A stretch of DNA of 64,000 nt, taken from the NCBI GenBank assembly GCA_905176665.1, contig CAJINA010000149.1:62001-126000 (forward strand), in the 5' to 3' direction. This stretch comes from Olavius algarvensis Delta 4 endosymbiont (lineage in GTDB: Bacteria > Desulfobacterota > Desulfobacteria > Desulfobacterales > CAJINA01). This document shows, one piece after another, positions 51,457 through 60,263 of the stretch (its first letter is position 1; each line of letters opens with the position of its first letter). A program made the position numbers and the translations under genes. Below the pieces are notes generated by a model, which saw only the letters and a list, made by a program, of their open reading frames with translations, made no database searches and was not told where the DNA came from.

Positions 51457-51493
51457 AAGGCCGTCACCGGAATTCCGGCGACGGCCTTTTTTT
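51457..51493 (+). terminator. Intrinsic terminator after the dapA-like gene
   Basis: AAGGCCGTCACCGG pairs with CCGGCGACGGCCTT (one mismatch) around a 4-base loop, followed by seven T. Confidence 0.9.
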
Positions 51494-51615
51494 ATCAGTG
51501 TAGTGTCCGTTTGACTTTCAACCATTTTTAGATTTTAATTCGTTTATTGTAGACATTGACTGCTTAAGACCGGCTATCCGGCCGTCGATCTCGATCTCTT
51601 TTGAAGGAGATTGCA

Positions 51616-54042
51616 GTGACTTACCCTGATTATCAAACAAACACGTCAATACACTTTCGTAATTATCTGATATTTTTGACGATGCTGATATTTTCCATCG
51701 GCTGTGCCGCCACTACCAGTGAAATACTGGACGAGGTGGGTTCGGTAACTGTCTGCCTGAACGATGCCTGTGGACCAGCCGTTGGAAAATATACAGCAGA
51801 TGAACTTAACGGCAGCCTGTATGTCATGTTCAAAGCCAATGAAAACACCGAAGCCGTCCTTTGTGGCACCGAAGAGGGCTCTCAGGAGTGTACCAATGAT
51901 GCCATTGGATGGTTTGTCCAGGGAGGGTCCATGCCGGGCAAGGCCACTATGAAAAAGCCGGTGCCCCTGCAAGTTCGCCTGGATGAAAAAACCAAACGCA
52001 TCCACTTTGAGATGGATGCAACGGCGCGTTGGATCGGGACACCGGTATTTTGCGGAGACGGCAAAACCAGCTTTACCGAAGTATCGGCCGAAAAGGTGAC
52101 CATGCAGAGTGAGTTCGGCTGCTCCTGGACGGCCTTTCCCCATGTCTGGGATCAGCAGTACGCGGTTCGATTAATCGATTTCGATAGCAGTATTATCGCC
52201 GGCAATTATGCCGTCGCCGGAGCAGGGTTTTACGTAGCCGGTGGCGGCAAGGGCAGTTTCGTCATGCGCCTGCCCCAAAAACAAACATTGGTAACCCGGG
52301 TGGCCGGGACGGTGGCTGGAAAAGCCCGGTTGGTCTCCGTGGCAAATATCCCGGCCGATCTACTGTTGGCTTCCTCAACGGAAAATAAAAAGAGGGAAAC
52401 GCCGAAGCAGAAACCGCTGCCCGACGCCGGTCCAGCGGAAAAATCACTGTGGGAAACGGTCTCCGGGCAAAAGGAGGCGGCCGGTTACCGCAAATACCTG
52501 CAAAAATATCCTGAAGGCCGCTATGCCGGGGCCGCGGCGGCCATTCTCATAGCCATCGAAGAGCGCGAAAACAAAAACCAGGAGCTGGTGTTCTGGAGCA
52601 GCATCAAGGAAAGCTCGAATCCCGAAGATTTCGAAATGTATCTTGCCCGGTTTCCGCAAGGGCTGTTTGTGGATCTGGCCACCGTCCGGATCCAGAAACT
52701 CAAAGCTTCAGCTACCGAGGCTGCCGCAATCGATGCAGAACTCATGCTCTGGGACCAGGTAAAGGCCAGCACCGACATTTCTGAAATCCAGGTGTATATC
52801 CAAAAATATCCAAACGGTCGTTTTACCACAGCTGCACGTCAGCGGATAAAAAATCTCACCGCTGCTGAAAACGAGAAACAGAACCTCGAAGTCAAAATGT
52901 GGTCCGCTGTCAAGGACAGCCGCAACGTAAATGATTTCCAGAATTTCCTGAAAGCCTTCCCGGACGGCCTGTTTGCCGGCATCGCCGCCGCACGCATGGA
53001 AAACCTGATTCGGATGGATGCCCAAAAACAGGAACTGGCCTATTGGAACACGATAAAAGACAGTGCCGACCCCCAAGACTTCAACGCCTATTTGAAGCGA
53101 TATCCGCATGGTCAATATGCCGAACATGCCCGTCGGTTGGCTGCCCAGTATTTATCTCTGCAGAGCGAACAGGCCGAGGTGGCGCTCTGGGTATCTGTTA
53201 AAGCAAGCAAGAATCCAGCGGATTTCGATGCCTATATAAAAAAGTACCCCCGCGGTCGTTTCGCCGCGAGCGCCCGGGGGCGCCGAAAGGTTGCTAAGCA
53301 GGCCCGGATGCTGGCCGATATTGATTTTGGAAATTATCGCGCGCTGCTGATCGGCAATGATGACTATCAAAATATCCGGGATCTGAAAACCGCCGCCAAT
53401 GATGCCCGCGCTGTGGGCAGACTATTAAAGGAGGCCTACGGTTTCCAGGTCACCTACCTGATCAACGCAGGTCGCAAGGAAATTATCGACGAGCTAAGCC
53501 GCCTGAGGCGCACGTTAACCCCGCATGATAACCTGCTCATCTACTATGCCGGTCACGGCTGGCTGGATAAAGATGCAAACCGGGGGTATTGGCTGCCGGT
53601 GGATGCCGAAAGGAACAGCTCGGCAAACTGGATCTCCACCGGGACCATTTCCGATTTCTTGAAAGCCATGGCGGCCAAGCATGTGATCGTGGTGGCCGAC
53701 AGCTGCTATTCGGGGACGCTGTCACGGGCGGTAAAGTTGATCGTACCGTCCTCGGAGTACTTACGGAGGATTGCCGGCAAGCGTGCCCGTGTGGCCCTGA
53801 CATCAGGCGGTGTAGAACCGGTTCTGGATGATGGTCGTCAAGGTCACTCGGTATTTGCCGGAGCCCTACTGGATGCCCTGGGAAAGAATAGGGGGGTTCT
53901 CGAAGGCTCCCGCCTGTTCAATCAGATCCGCCAGCCGGTTATCCTTAATGCACCTCAAGCGCCTGAATATTCAGACATTCGATACACCGACCATGAGGGT
54001 GGGGATTTTCTGTTTATTACGCGATCAACTTCTAAAGAATAA
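51616..54042 (+). CDS. Caspase-family (peptidase C14) lipoprotein with six tandem helical repeats
   Basis: 808 residues. Lipoprotein signal with lipobox IFSIGC (Cys about 30). A beta-rich part to about residue 270 is followed by six repeats of about 60 residues sharing W..VK-S-P-DF--Y--KYP-G-F---A, for example DPQDFNAYLKRYPHGQYAEHA, then a caspase domain from NYRALLIGNDDYQNIRDLKTAANDA. The catalytic pair is intact: His in LLIYYAGHGW and Cys in VVADSCYSGTLSR. The GTG at 51616 follows AAGGAGA; the frame is open back to a TTG at 51601. Substrate and partner unknown; single-gene unit with its own terminator. Confidence 0.86.
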   Translation: MTYPDYQTNTSIHFRNYLIFLTMLIFSIGCAATTSEILDEVGSVTVCLNDACGPAVGKYTADELNGSLYVMFKANENTEAVLCGTEEGSQECTNDAIGWFVQGGSMPGKATMKKPVPLQVRLDEKTKRIHFEMDATARWIGTPVFCGDGKTSFTEVSAEKVTMQSEFGCSWTAFPHVWDQQYAVRLIDFDSSIIAGNYAVAGAGFYVAGGGKGSFVMRLPQKQTLVTRVAGTVAGKARLVSVANIPADLLLASSTENKKRETPKQKPLPDAGPAEKSLWETVSGQKEAAGYRKYLQKYPEGRYAGAAAAILIAIEERENKNQELVFWSSIKESSNPEDFEMYLARFPQGLFVDLATVRIQKLKASATEAAAIDAELMLWDQVKASTDISEIQVYIQKYPNGRFTTAARQRIKNLTAAENEKQNLEVKMWSAVKDSRNVNDFQNFLKAFPDGLFAGIAAARMENLIRMDAQKQELAYWNTIKDSADPQDFNAYLKRYPHGQYAEHARRLAAQYLSLQSEQAEVALWVSVKASKNPADFDAYIKKYPRGRFAASARGRRKVAKQARMLADIDFGNYRALLIGNDDYQNIRDLKTAANDARAVGRLLKEAYGFQVTYLINAGRKEIIDELSRLRRTLTPHDNLLIYYAGHGWLDKDANRGYWLPVDAERNSSANWISTGTISDFLKAMAAKHVIVVADSCYSGTLSRAVKLIVPSSEYLRRIAGKRARVALTSGGVEPVLDDGRQGHSVFAGALLDALGKNRGVLEGSRLFNQIRQPVILNAPQAPEYSDIRYTDHEGGDFLFITRSTSKE

Positions 54043-54076
54043 AAAAGCCGGGTCACCATAAAGTGGTGACCCGGCT
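54041..54076 (-). terminator. Terminator between two convergent genes
   Basis: GCCGGGTCACC pairs perfectly with GGTGACCCGGC (loop of 7). The A run at 54041-54046 gives six T on the minus strand, so it ends transcription of the cysteine-cluster gene. It may also work for the caspase gene. Confidence 0.85.
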
Positions 54077-54118
54077 GGCAGTTTATGGCCCGGCTTCAAA
54101 ACATCCCTGAATCGAAAA

Positions 54119-54937
54119 TCAGGAATCCTTTTCCATTTCTTTGCGCATCTTTTCAGCGCCCTCTTTCTGGGGCACCTTTTCATTGTCTGCAACCTGGAAC
54201 AAGACCCCCTTGAGCCATTTCAGGCCGAATTTTAAGAGGGCGATTTCATCTTCCTTGATCTCCTTGAGGGTGTCCGGATCCACTTCGTAACGATCCAGAA
54301 AGGAGCTTTCGAATACGAATTCTTTAAATTTATCAATATTGTAGCTGACCATGAAAAACATCTGTTTGCTCTGGTCGGTCAGTTTCACATTGGCTGGAAA
54401 CGACCGCTTGCGCACCACCAGGTCGGTCCAATCGGCGTTTATTTCGTCCTGAATGTCTACGCCCTGGTCTTCCCGCCATTCCCTCACGTTCCACGCCTTG
54501 TCCTCTTCAAAACCAAGGCAGTGCGGTTCATGGACGAAAAAGAAAAAATCCTGGTCATCGGCGCCCTCCTTGTGGCTCAAGGCGGCCACCCCCAGGGGAT
54601 AATAGCGGCAGGTCGTCGGACGATCCTCGTAGAGAATACAGCCGTCATCACGTACAAATGGGCAGGACTTCTCATCGTCTTCGGACATTTTGAGGGTCAC
54701 CACCGGGAGGTCGGTTTTTTCAAACAGTTGGGGAGTGGTGTATATGGCCAGAAATTCTTCAGATGTCAGTGCCAGGCGGTTTTTTAACCGGATAACGTCA
54801 TAGGGGGTCAGTACAATATTGATGCCGCGACAGCACTTTGTAAAACATTTCACATCCTTGTGGCATTTAAACTTGAATTTGCTATCCAGGCCGACCCGGT
54901 TGGTCTGGATATCGGCCATTAAATCGTTGTTGCTCAT
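54119..54937 (-). CDS. YkgJ family cysteine-cluster protein
   Basis: 272 residues. N-terminal cysteine pattern FKCHKDVKCFTKCCRGINIVLTPYD, then CPFVRDDGCILYEDRPTTCRYYPLG, the signature of the YkgJ/CxxCxxCC family thought to bind zinc or an iron-sulfur cluster. The C-terminal half is helical and charged. No signal peptide. The open frame reaches 54967; the ATG at 54937 starts MSNNDLMADI. Function unknown. Confidence 0.85.
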   Translation of the reverse strand: MSNNDLMADIQTNRVGLDSKFKFKCHKDVKCFTKCCRGINIVLTPYDVIRLKNRLALTSEEFLAIYTTPQLFEKTDLPVVTLKMSEDDEKSCPFVRDDGCILYEDRPTTCRYYPLGVAALSHKEGADDQDFFFFVHEPHCLGFEEDKAWNVREWREDQGVDIQDEINADWTDLVVRKRSFPANVKLTDQSKQMFFMVSYNIDKFKEFVFESSFLDRYEVDPDTLKEIKEDEIALLKFGLKWLKGVLFQVADNEKVPQKEGAEKMRKEMEKDS

Positions 54938-55293
54938 GGTATCTGCGGTCTCCCAGTTAGTGTCCATCCAGAAATGGTAGATTTTGGTTCAGAGCAAGGC
55001 TTGAGCGATTTTGAATCCGCAGGCATAGCGTGCTATTCCGAGAATAGCGCTGACGCTTCACTGCGTGTCCAAAAGAGTGAAAACGCTGCTCTGGGCCAAA
55101 AGATGCCGTTTCTGGCTGGGCACCAGTTAAAGCTCCGTCGTTCATAACCAAGCGCCTGCGTAAAGTCAAACGGTTTCAGCGGCGTGAATCTTTATAACTA
55201 TTGATTATTTAGATCAATTTGTTAATACTTTCTTAAAATGTCAACAGTGTTATCGGCTTAGATATGGTTTTCAAAACGCCCAGGAGAAATCGC
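54938..55293. other. 356-bp gene-free stretch before glpK
   Basis: The left half is the repeat element at 54953-55130. The right half is A/T-rich with TTGATT- and TAATACT-like boxes, but no clear promoter or terminator. Confidence 0.5.
54953..55130. repeat. Inverted-repeat element with short flanking direct repeats
   Basis: The left terminus GTGTCCATCCAGAAATGG (54960-54977) is identical to that of the copy at 7853 and pairs with CCGTTTCTGGCTGGGCAC (55106-55123). CCAGTTA occurs at 54953-54959 and again at 55124-55130, like a target-site duplication. The core has AGAGCAAGGCTTGAGCGATT and GCTATTCCGAGAATAGC. Confidence 0.78.
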
Positions 55294-56802
55294 ATGAACC
55301 GATTTGTCGGCGCCATTGACCAGGGAACGGCCAGTACCCGCTTTATCATCTACAACCACCGGGGTGAAGCAGTGGGCTCCGCTCAAAAAGAGCATCGCCA
55401 GATTTTTCCGCGGCCCGGATGGGTGGAACACGATCCCCTGGAAATCTGGGAAAACACGGGAACCGTTATCAGGCAGGCCCTGGAAAATGCGGATCTCGGG
55501 GGAGCGGATCTGGCAGCCCTGGGTATTACCAACCAGCGTGAAACCACGGTCGTGTGGGACAAGCAGACCGGCAACCCCTATTACCATGCCATCGTCTGGC
55601 AATGTACCCGGACGGCCGACATCTGCAAGCGACTCGTGGCGGATGGCGGCCAGGATCGTTTTCGGGTGACCACCGGGCTGCCGGTGGCCACTTATTTTTC
55701 AGGCCCCAAGATTCAATGGATCCTGCAAAACGTGCCCGGTGTCCAAACACAGGCGGAGAAAGGCAACGCCCTGTTCGGAACCATTGAGTCCTGGCTCATC
55801 TGGTGGCTGACCGGCGGACCGGATGGCGGCCGACACGTCACGGATGTAACCAATGCCAGCCGGACCCTGCCGATGGACCTGCAAACGCTGCAATGGAGCG
55901 ACACCATTGGCGGCATCCTGGACATACCGCCCCGGATGCTGCCCGCCATCGTGCCTTCGAGCGCCGCTGCTCCCTGGGGCGTCACCCGGCCGGAGGGTCC
56001 CCTGGGTGTTGAAGTTCCGGTTTGCGGAGCTGTGGGAGATCAGCAGGCCGCCCTGATCGGCCAGGCCTGTTTTCGGGCCGGTGAGGCCAAAAACACCTAT
56101 GGGACCGGCTGTTTTCTCCTGCTCAACACCGGCCACACACCGGTTGCATCTGAAAAGGGCCTGCTCACAACCGTTGGTTACCAGTTCGGGGACCAGCAAC
56201 CGGTCTACTGCCTGGAGGGTTCGGTGGCTGTGGCCGGGTCCCTGGTGCAGTGGTTTCGTGACAACCTGGGTCTCATCGGTTCCGCTCCGGAGATTGAAGA
56301 ACTGGCAGCCACCGTACCGGACAACGGGGACACCTACTTTGTACCGGCCTTTTCAGGTCTGTTTGCTCCGTATTGGCGCTCGGATGCCCGGGGCGCTATT
56401 GTTGGATTGACCGCCTATGTCAACAAGGGACACCTGGCCCGGGCGGTTTTGGAGGCAAGTGCCTACCAGGCCCGCGATATCGTCGACGCCATGGTCGCGG
56501 AGTCCGGTGTGGCTCTCGACAGACTGAAGGTCGATGGCGGTATGGTGGTCAATGAACTGCTCATGCAGTTTCAGGCCGACATCCTCGATGTGCCGGTCAT
56601 CCGGCCGCGGGTTATTGAAACCACCGCCCTGGGGGCGGCGTACGCAGCCGGGCTGGGTGTCGGCTTCTGGTCGAATACGGATGAACTGCGCCGCAACTGG
56701 TCCGAAGACAAACGCTGGACCCCCGATATTGATGCCCAGCAGCGTGAGCAGCTTTATGCGGGATGGCAAAAGGCCATTGAAAGAACCCTGGACTGGGCCT
56801 GA
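55294..56802 (+). CDS. glpK: Glycerol kinase
   Basis: 502 residues of the FGGY kinase fold, phosphorylating glycerol to sn-glycerol 3-phosphate. Motifs: [17 protein letters not shown] at the start, [50 protein letters not shown] (family signature), [16 protein letters not shown] and [20 protein letters not shown]. The in-frame ATG at 55264 is upstream; the one at 55294 has CAGGAGA and the standard N-terminus. No glycerol transporter or dehydrogenase gene is nearby. Confidence 0.95.
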   Translation: MNRFVGAIDQGTASTRFIIYNHRGEAVGSAQKEHRQIFPRPGWVEHDPLEIWENTGTVIRQALENADLGGADLAALGITNQRETTVVWDKQTGNPYYHAIVWQCTRTADICKRLVADGGQDRFRVTTGLPVATYFSGPKIQWILQNVPGVQTQAEKGNALFGTIESWLIWWLTGGPDGGRHVTDVTNASRTLPMDLQTLQWSDTIGGILDIPPRMLPAIVPSSAAAPWGVTRPEGPLGVEVPVCGAVGDQQAALIGQACFRAGEAKNTYGTGCFLLLNTGHTPVASEKGLLTTVGYQFGDQQPVYCLEGSVAVAGSLVQWFRDNLGLIGSAPEIEELAATVPDNGDTYFVPAFSGLFAPYWRSDARGAIVGLTAYVNKGHLARAVLEASAYQARDIVDAMVAESGVALDRLKVDGGMVVNELLMQFQADILDVPVIRPRVIETTALGAAYAAGLGVGFWSNTDELRRNWSEDKRWTPDIDAQQREQLYAGWQKAIERTLDWA

Positions 56803-56883
56803 CCTGCGATGCCGGGGATACGGTTCGGGCATTGAAAAAAAAACAGTTTCGTTCTATACAGGACGAAATTAGGGCTTCCACTG

Positions 56884-57056
56884 GAAGCTTTCTCAAAAAA
56901 TGGATTTTGGTTCAATATCAAGGCGGGCGCTACACTTGATCCGGAGTGGCCAGTGAAGTCAATGCCTATCGTGGTAAACCCTATAGGATATCGACAATTT
57001 AAATTGGGTGCCCAACGTCGCGATTGGGACAAAGGACCTTTTTGAGTTAACTTCTA
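56884..57056. repeat. Inverted-repeat element between glpK and ilvE
   Basis: Arms: GAAGCTTTCTCAAAAAA at the left and TTTTTGAGTTAACTTC at the right. The core has GGTTCAATATCAAGGCGGGC, TGATCCGGAG, and GTGCCCAACGTCGCGATTGG. The middle is longer and more divergent than in other copies. Confidence 0.7.
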
Positions 57057-57088
57057 ATTAACTATCGGTTTCCACCCCTGGAGGATCC

Positions 57089-58156
57089 ATGCAGATCACA
57101 GTCAATAAAGCTCAAACACTGAAAGAAAAACCGGATGAAAACAATCTGGGCTTTGGTACAACTTTTTCGGACCATATGTTAAATATGGATTACAATCCTG
57201 ACGAGGGGTGGCACAATCCGCGGATCGAACCCTACCAGCCCATCGTCATGGAACCGTCCACCATGGTCCTGCACTATGGCCAGGGGGTTTTTGAGGGTCT
57301 GAAGGGTTACCGGAATCCATCGGGTGGTATACAGCTCTTTCGTCCCCAGGAGAACGTGCGCCGGTTGAACCGTTCTTCCAAAAGGCTGTGTATCCCGGAA
57401 ATAGATGAAAATGTCGTGCTGGAAGCAATTAAGCAATTGGTGAATGTAGAAAAAGACTGGGTTCCCGGTGTGGAGGGCACGTCCCTGTATATTCGGCCCA
57501 CCATCATCGCCACCGATCCTTTCCTGGGCGTCCGGGCTTCATTTACGTATCGCTTTTTTATCATTCTCTCGCCGGTGGGAGCATATTATCCGGAAGGCTT
57601 CAACCCGGTTAAAATTTTCGTGACCCGTGATTTCGTGCGGGCCGTGCGTGGCGGTGTCGGCGAAGCCAAAACGCTGGGCAATTATGCCGCCAGCCTCCTG
57701 GCCGGCGACAAAGCCCACGAAGAAGGTTATACCCAGGTGCTCTGGCTGGACGGGGTTGAGCAGAAATATATTGAAGAGGTGGGCGCCATGAACATCTTCT
57801 TCGTCGTGGGCGATGAGATTGTCACCCCGGAACTCAGCGGCAGCATCCTCCCGGGGATCACCCGCAAGTCGGTGGTCGAACTCGGCAAAAGCTGGGGCTT
57901 GACTGTATCCGAGAGGAAGATAAGTATTGACGAAGTCCTCCAGGCCCAGGCGGACGGCTCTCTGAGGGAGGTCTTCGGGTCCGGCACCGCAGCTGTTATC
58001 TCGCCGGTGGGCGAAATCAAATACGGTGATAAGCTGATTACAATCGGGGACGGCTCCGTCGGCCCTCTTTCCCAGCGGTTTTATGATTCTTTAACTGACA
58101 TACAGTATGGCAAAGCGGACGACCCCTTCGGTTGGGTTGTTCCGGTATCGGGGTGA
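57089..58156 (+). CDS. ilvE: Branched-chain amino acid aminotransferase
   Basis: 355-residue PLP class IV aminotransferase, last step of Val/Leu/Ile synthesis. MVLHYGQGVFEGLKGYR, LYIRPTIIATDPFLGV and GGVGEAKTLGNYAASLLAG with the PLP Lys region, then QKYIEEVGAMNIFFV and SILPGITRKSVVELG identify the IlvE eukaryote-like subgroup. ATG at 57089, GGAGGATCC upstream. Only 2 bp separate its stop from galU, so the two are cotranscribed, although unrelated in pathway. Confidence 0.93.
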   Translation: MQITVNKAQTLKEKPDENNLGFGTTFSDHMLNMDYNPDEGWHNPRIEPYQPIVMEPSTMVLHYGQGVFEGLKGYRNPSGGIQLFRPQENVRRLNRSSKRLCIPEIDENVVLEAIKQLVNVEKDWVPGVEGTSLYIRPTIIATDPFLGVRASFTYRFFIILSPVGAYYPEGFNPVKIFVTRDFVRAVRGGVGEAKTLGNYAASLLAGDKAHEEGYTQVLWLDGVEQKYIEEVGAMNIFFVVGDEIVTPELSGSILPGITRKSVVELGKSWGLTVSERKISIDEVLQAQADGSLREVFGSGTAAVISPVGEIKYGDKLITIGDGSVGPLSQRFYDSLTDIQYGKADDPFGWVVPVSG

Positions 58157-58158
58157 AC

Positions 58159-59055
58159 ATGGGAAGCAAATTGTCCGTAAAAAAGGCCGTATTTCCGGTC
58201 GCTGGTCTCGGGACGCGGTTTTTACCGGCGACCAAAGCCATACCCAAGGAGATGCTGCCGGTCGTTGATAAACCACTCATCCAGTACGCCGTCGAAGAAG
58301 CCTTGAGCGCCGGGATCGAAGAGATTATATTCGTTACCGGCCGCAAGAAGGAAGCGCTTGAGGATCACTTTGATCGCTCCTGCGAACTGGAACACACCTT
58401 GATGGCCCGCAACAAGGATACCCTGCTGCGCGAACTGGACTCGCTCGTCCCGGAATCGGGTACCATTATCTACACCCGGCAGGGTGAACCCCTGGGCCTG
58501 GGCCACGCCATCTGGTGTTCGCGACATGCCGTGGGCGACGAGCCATTTGCGATTCTACTGGCCGATGATCTGGTGAAAACGGATCAACCGGTCCTGGGAA
58601 AGATGCTCGCCAAATTCGAAGAGGTCCAGAGTTCCATCGTCGCGGTTGAGGAAATCGATCCAGTCCAGACGGACAAATACGGGATTCTCGATGTCGAAAA
58701 TACGGGAACCGATCTTTTGCGGATAAAGGGCATGGTTGAAAAACCGTCTCCCGACCAGGCGCCTTCCAACCTGGCCATTATCGGCCGTTACATTCTGACC
58801 CCCGAAATCTATACCCAGTTAAGCCGGAAGGAACGCGGCGCCGGCGGCGAAATTCAGATTACGGATGCCATGGCCAGATTGCTTCAGGAGCAGCCGATTT
58901 ACGGCTATCGTTTTAAGGGCCGGCGTTTTGACTGCGGCAGCAAAGCCGGATTCCAGATGGCCAACCTGGCCTACGCTTTAGACCGGCCGGAGATTAAAAA
59001 AGACCTGCTGCCCTTCATTGCCGAATACCTGCAACAGTCTAAACCGGGGTCATAA
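58159..59055 (+). CDS. galU: UTP-glucose-1-phosphate uridylyltransferase
   Basis: 298 residues forming UDP-glucose for cell-surface polysaccharides. Signature VKKAVFPVAGLGTRFLPATKAIPKEMLPVVDKPLIQYAVEEA (within residues 7-50), GQGEPLGLGHA-type loop (RQGEPLGLGHAIWC), FAILLADDLV with the metal-binding Asp, and GMVEKPSPDQAPSNLAIIGRYIL. Length is normal. The ATG at 58159 lies two bases after the ilvE stop; the open frame reaches 58132 but would overlap ilvE. Confidence 0.95.
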   Translation: MGSKLSVKKAVFPVAGLGTRFLPATKAIPKEMLPVVDKPLIQYAVEEALSAGIEEIIFVTGRKKEALEDHFDRSCELEHTLMARNKDTLLRELDSLVPESGTIIYTRQGEPLGLGHAIWCSRHAVGDEPFAILLADDLVKTDQPVLGKMLAKFEEVQSSIVAVEEIDPVQTDKYGILDVENTGTDLLRIKGMVEKPSPDQAPSNLAIIGRYILTPEIYTQLSRKERGAGGEIQITDAMARLLQEQPIYGYRFKGRRFDCGSKAGFQMANLAYALDRPEIKKDLLPFIAEYLQQSKPGS

Positions 59056-59125
59056 CTGAAGGGCCGCAACGGCTATCAACCCCCTGGATCTTATGACCAG
59101 GGGATTATCCGCCAAATAGAACTGC

Positions 59126-59440
59126 ATGCCAAGCCCGTTTACCCAAAAAGTAAAAGCGCTCATCCGAATGATCCCGGCCGGTAAGATCGCATCGTACGGC
59201 CTGATCGCGGCCCTGGCCGGTAATCCGCGGGCTGCCCGCCAGGTGGCGTGGATTCTGCACGCCAGTACGCCCGCCGACAAACTGCCCTGGCACCGGGTTG
59301 TCAACCGAATGGGCAAAATTTCCCTGAAGCCTTTTGGGGGCTATGAAATTCAAAAACAGCGACTTCAGCAGGAAGGCGTTGTCTTCGATGAACACGACAC
59401 CATCGACCTCGATCGCTTTCTCTGGAGTGGTAAATCATAA
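59126..59440 (+). CDS. Alkyltransferase-like (ATL) DNA-repair protein of the MGMT family
   Basis: 104 residues covering only the DNA-binding domain of O6-alkylguanine transferases. The active-site Cys of the PCHRV motif is replaced by Trp (LPWHRVVNRMG), the defining change of ATL proteins. Other features: KIASYGLIAALAGNPRAARQVAWILHAS with the helix-turn-helix and Arg finger. ATLs bind alkylated DNA and hand it to nucleotide-excision repair. It follows galU by 70 bp. Confidence 0.9.
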   Translation: MPSPFTQKVKALIRMIPAGKIASYGLIAALAGNPRAARQVAWILHASTPADKLPWHRVVNRMGKISLKPFGGYEIQKQRLQQEGVVFDEHDTIDLDRFLWSGKS

Positions 59441-59445
59441 ACACG

Positions 59446-59589
59446 GGCGCGGCTTCCAAGTATTCACTCGGACTCAAGATCAAGGCGGACATACGGATAA
59501 AACCGGAGGAATACCCTTAGTATTTCGAGGATTTTGTCCGTATGTCCAACGAAGATATTGTGTTCGAGGGGATGCTTTGAAGCCGCGCC
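59446..59589. repeat. Inverted-repeat element with a perfect outer arm and a second inner stem
   Basis: The outer arm GGCGCGGCTTC (59446-59456) pairs with 59579-59589. A 16-base inner stem (59487-59502 with 59532-59547) pairs with one G-T. The core: CAAGATCAAGGCGGACATAC, ACCGGAGGAATACC, TAGTATTTCGAGGATTTTGT. The right arm touches the TAG stop of the transglycosylase gene (59589-59591). Confidence 0.9.
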
Positions 59590-60182
59590 TAGCTTTTTTT
59601 GTAGACGTAGTAGTACTTCATCACCTTCTCCACGTAATTACGCGTTTCCGGAAAAGGGGGGATACTCTTGTACTTGTCCACCATGTGCGGCCCGGCATTG
59701 TATGCGGCCAGAGCCAGGGGGAGTTTGCCATTGTACCGGGTATGCATCTGTTTGAAATATTTGGCCCCGCCCATGATATTTTGACGCGGGTTAAAGGGGT
59801 TGCGGATGTTGAGGGAATTGAAATTCTGCGGCATGATCTGCATCAAGCCTTTGGCGCCTTTTTTCGAAACCGCCCGCGGGTTGAAATTGGACTCGGCTTT
59901 GATTGTGGCTTTGAGCAATGGTTCGGAGAGACCATGGGTTCGGGCCGCTTCCTTGATGATCCGGTCAAAACTGCGAGGATTGGAGAACTCGGGGTCGCGA
60001 CCGGGACGCTCCTTAATGTATAGGCGGTACTGTGAAGGGGTCGGTACGTTGGAGAAATGCAGAATGCCGTTGCTGTCGATATACATATAGATGTCGGCGC
60101 CGACGTTCACGCAGGTAGCGGCCAGTAAAAACAACGCCAGGCTCAGGCAGGCGAGAAAACATTTGCACGCCTCCGGTTTCAT
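59589..60182 (-). CDS. Lytic transglycosylase with an N-terminal DUF4124-like segment
   Basis: 197 residues. Signal peptide (about 1-29, FLACLSLALFLLAATCVNVGA), a short DUF4124-like beta segment (IYMYIDSNGILHFSNVPTPSQY), and an SLT domain: catalytic Glu in ATIKAESNFNPRAVS, KKGAKGLMQIMPQNF, and LALAAYNAGPHMVDKYKSIPPFPETRNYVEKVM. It cuts periplasmic peptidoglycan. Small for a transglycosylase but with all motifs. Its stop codon is at the arm of a repeat element. Confidence 0.9.
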   Translation of the reverse strand: MKPEACKCFLACLSLALFLLAATCVNVGADIYMYIDSNGILHFSNVPTPSQYRLYIKERPGRDPEFSNPRSFDRIIKEAARTHGLSEPLLKATIKAESNFNPRAVSKKGAKGLMQIMPQNFNSLNIRNPFNPRQNIMGGAKYFKQMHTRYNGKLPLALAAYNAGPHMVDKYKSIPPFPETRNYVEKVMKYYYVYKKS

Positions 60183-60263
60183 GGCTGGAGGTCTGTTCCG
60201 GTCCTAAAACCCAAGATCCTCGTTGATAGGGATAACCTTAATTCTCCCCTTGGGAAAGGCTTT

